Below are positions 26,339-27,450 of a stretch of 27,450 nt of DNA, in pieces (within the stretch, counting starts at the first letter, position 1; each line of letters starts with the position of its first letter). The DNA lies in the NCBI GenBank assembly GCA_016926235.1, contig JAFGOZ010000642.1:1-27450 (forward strand), in the 5' to 3' direction. The translations under genes and the position numbers were made by a program. The DNA is from Bacteroidales bacterium (lineage in GTDB: Bacteria > Bacteroidota > Bacteroidia > Bacteroidales > UBA10428). The notes below the pieces were generated by a model. That model was not told the origin of the DNA and made no database searches. It saw nothing but the letters and a program-made list of their open reading frames with translations.

Positions 26339-27061
26339 TTATGATTTCTTCATAGGCCGGATCACAAGTTCTGTGATTTCAGATGTAAAGGGTAGTACGA
26401 GGATCTTTAAGATTGTGTAGGCAATCTCATAAGGCTGAATCAACAGTTCACCCTTCATTTCTAATTTCTTCCTGTGGTAAAGGTATTCCTGCATGGCTGT
26501 TGCCGTTTTACCAGGAATAATGCTAACCACCCGCATGCCGTAAGGATTTACTTCCTGCCTAAGGGACTCGGTGAAGCCGGCCAACGCATGTTTGGCCGAG
26601 GTGTATACTGATAGATCATCCTTTGCCCTTTTAACCACGCTTGAATTGACCATAACGACCTGTCCGCAGGCTTCCTTTAAAAGCGGAAGCAATGCCTTAA
26701 CAAGTGTGTACGCTGAACGAAAATTTACGTTGAACTGCTCTTCGAACTCCTGCCGGGATACATTTTCAATATGGTTGGGAATGATGACACCCGCAGTGTG
26801 GATCAGTATATCAAGTTGTTTCAATCTTGATGCCAATTCCTTAGCAGGCTCTTCAATATCCTTGCTCAAATCAAGACACACCGTTTCGATTTCAACACTT
26901 GATAATCCCGTCAAGGTATCTTTCAGGTGTTTCAGTTTCTTTTCATTTCTGCCCAGCAAAATAAGATGTACCCCATCCGTCACAAGCTGCTTGGCGATCT
27001 CTGATCCCATTCCCCCGGTCGCTCCGGTGATCAATGCTGTCTTTCCTCTTAATGATAACAT
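26339..27061 (-). CDS. Classical SDR-family NAD(P)-dependent oxidoreductase
   Basis: This 240-residue protein is a normal size for classical SDRs. The coenzyme motif TGATGGMG is at 12-19, VNSS holds the catalytic serine (Ser140 or Ser141), and YTSAK gives Tyr153 and Lys157. NAG is replaced by HTAG. Arg38 after the second strand (LLGRNEKKL) hints at NADP. The substrate is unknown; this class reduces ketones or oxidises alcohols. Its ATG overlaps the stop of the preceding aminopeptidase-like gene by one base (TAATG), so the pair is probably translationally coupled. It may modify a sugar or a lipid carrier, but nothing in the sequence proves a link to the polysaccharide. Confidence 0.85.
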   Translation of the reverse strand: MLSLRGKTALITGATGGMGSEIAKQLVTDGVHLILLGRNEKKLKHLKDTLTGLSSVEIETVCLDLSKDIEEPAKELASRLKQLDILIHTAGVIIPNHIENVSRQEFEEQFNVNFRSAYTLVKALLPLLKEACGQVVMVNSSVVKRAKDDLSVYTSAKHALAGFTESLRQEVNPYGMRVVSIIPGKTATAMQEYLYHRKKLEMKGELLIQPYEIAYTILKILVLPFTSEITELVIRPMKKS

Positions 27062-27450
27062 TAGCCTGCAATTTTTAGTAATCCGCTCTCCATCAGTTTT
27101 TTCGCCGCATCTGCGATGATTTGGAACCCTATTCCGGATCTTTCCGCAATATCCAGCAGATCATGATTCCCGTCCGACAAATTCAGCACCCACAGGATGG
27201 CCAGCTGCATGGTTTTGCTGTCACTGGCGCCCCCTAACCTATCATACAAACCCCTTCTTCCCAGCTGGGGCTCGCATTTTGGATTCAGGTTCAGATAGTG
27301 TTGGTTTTTCTCAACCATATCAAAAATTTCTACAAGAACATACAGACTTTCTTCCAGTTTATTAGGCTTCACGAACCGGAGGTTATCGGCGGACGTGTGG
27401 TATTCAGGGAACTCTCCATAAGGATTCCTTGTCAGACAACCAACTGGAAG
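27061..27450 (-). CDS. C-terminal fragment of a DUF4910-type aminopeptidase-like protein, 5' end off the right edge
   Basis: The frame is open from the window edge to TAA at 27061, giving 129 residues. A start at the internal GTG 27372 would be wrong: the 26 residues before it (VGCLTR; GEFPEYHTSADN; LRF) read as good protein. GEFPEYHTSADN resembles the metal-ligand block of DUF4910/COG4310 proteins, which have an M28-like peptidase core; His18 of the fragment would be the ligand. The last ~50 residues (LAILWVLNLSDGNHDLLDIAERSGIG) look like the small winged-helix domain that ends these proteins. The activity of this family is not established; it often occurs in polysaccharide and natural-product loci. 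The SDR gene starts within its stop codon. Confidence 0.75.
   Translation of the reverse strand, partial: LPVGCLTRNPYGEFPEYHTSADNLRFVKPNKLEESLYVLVEIFDMVEKNQHYLNLNPKCEPQLGRRGLYDRLGGASDSKTMQLAILWVLNLSDGNHDLLDIAERSGIGFQIIADAAKKLMESGLLKIAG

Noticed and set aside
26571..27119. 182-codon plus-strand open frame opposite the SDR gene
   Set aside because: It is antisense to a well-supported SDR with intact motifs; its translation is low-complexity Ser/Leu-rich and has no family features.
27061..27372. Complete 103-residue gene starting at GTG 27372
   Set aside because: The same frame stays open to the window edge with conserved-looking residues (EYHTSADN), so this is the end of a longer protein, not a small complete gene.
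1..27450. CRISPR array, tRNA, rRNA or insertion sequence
   Set aside because: I saw no short regularly spaced repeats, no transposase motif and no tRNA- or rRNA-like sequence in any gap. The only periodic DNA repeats encode FnIII domains.

Overview
The window looks like the chromosome of a Bacteroidota bacterium. Two large secreted proteins end in a type A Por/T9SS C-terminal sorting domain, which is specific to that phylum. The polysaccharide genes are AT-rich, and Shine-Dalgarno sites are not obvious. A marine or surface-associated member (Cytophagales- or Marinilabiliales-like) is my inference. Every gene I can support is on the minus strand, so transcription runs from the right edge to the left edge.

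Right part (about 20.3-27.4 kb), in reading order: the 3' end of a DUF4910-type aminopeptidase-like protein, an SDR oxidoreductase, a GT2 glycosyltransferase, a Wzx-type flippase, a Wzy/ligase-type membrane protein, a GT4 glycosyltransferase and an EDD-motif GT-A glycosyltransferase. Several are joined by 1-8 base overlaps. This is the core of a Wzx/Wzy polysaccharide pathway.

Middle (about 16.4-20.1 kb): a compact sulfation block. It holds a membrane-tethered arylsulfotransferase (ASST)-like propeller, a 55-residue hydrophobic protein (18646..18813), a PAPS-type sulfotransferase with three N-terminal membrane segments whose start overlaps the small gene (ATGA), and a second, soluble PAPS-type sulfotransferase.

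Second biosynthetic part (about 8.0-16.3 kb): a GT2 glycosyltransferase, a GDP-sugar epimerase-like SDR, an APH-fold kinase, a WecG/TagA-type glycosyltransferase, a clear GDP-mannose 3,5-epimerase homologue, an asparagine-synthase-like protein without a glutaminase cysteine, and a GT-B glycosyltransferase. With the sulfation block, the simplest reading is a sulfated exopolysaccharide or capsule that contains L-galactose or L-gulose and perhaps carries amide and phosphate decorations.

Left part (about 0-7.6 kb): three exported multidomain proteins. One is a PL14-like lyase domain with three FnIII domains, a LamG-like domain and a T9SS tail. The other two are paralogous SGNH (CE3-like) esterases with FnIII repeats; one has a T9SS tail and the other runs off the left edge. 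They probably act outside the cell on this polymer or on similar algal polymers. The left and right ends are visibly richer in G+C than the 8-22 kb centre, a mosaic typical of exchangeable polysaccharide loci.
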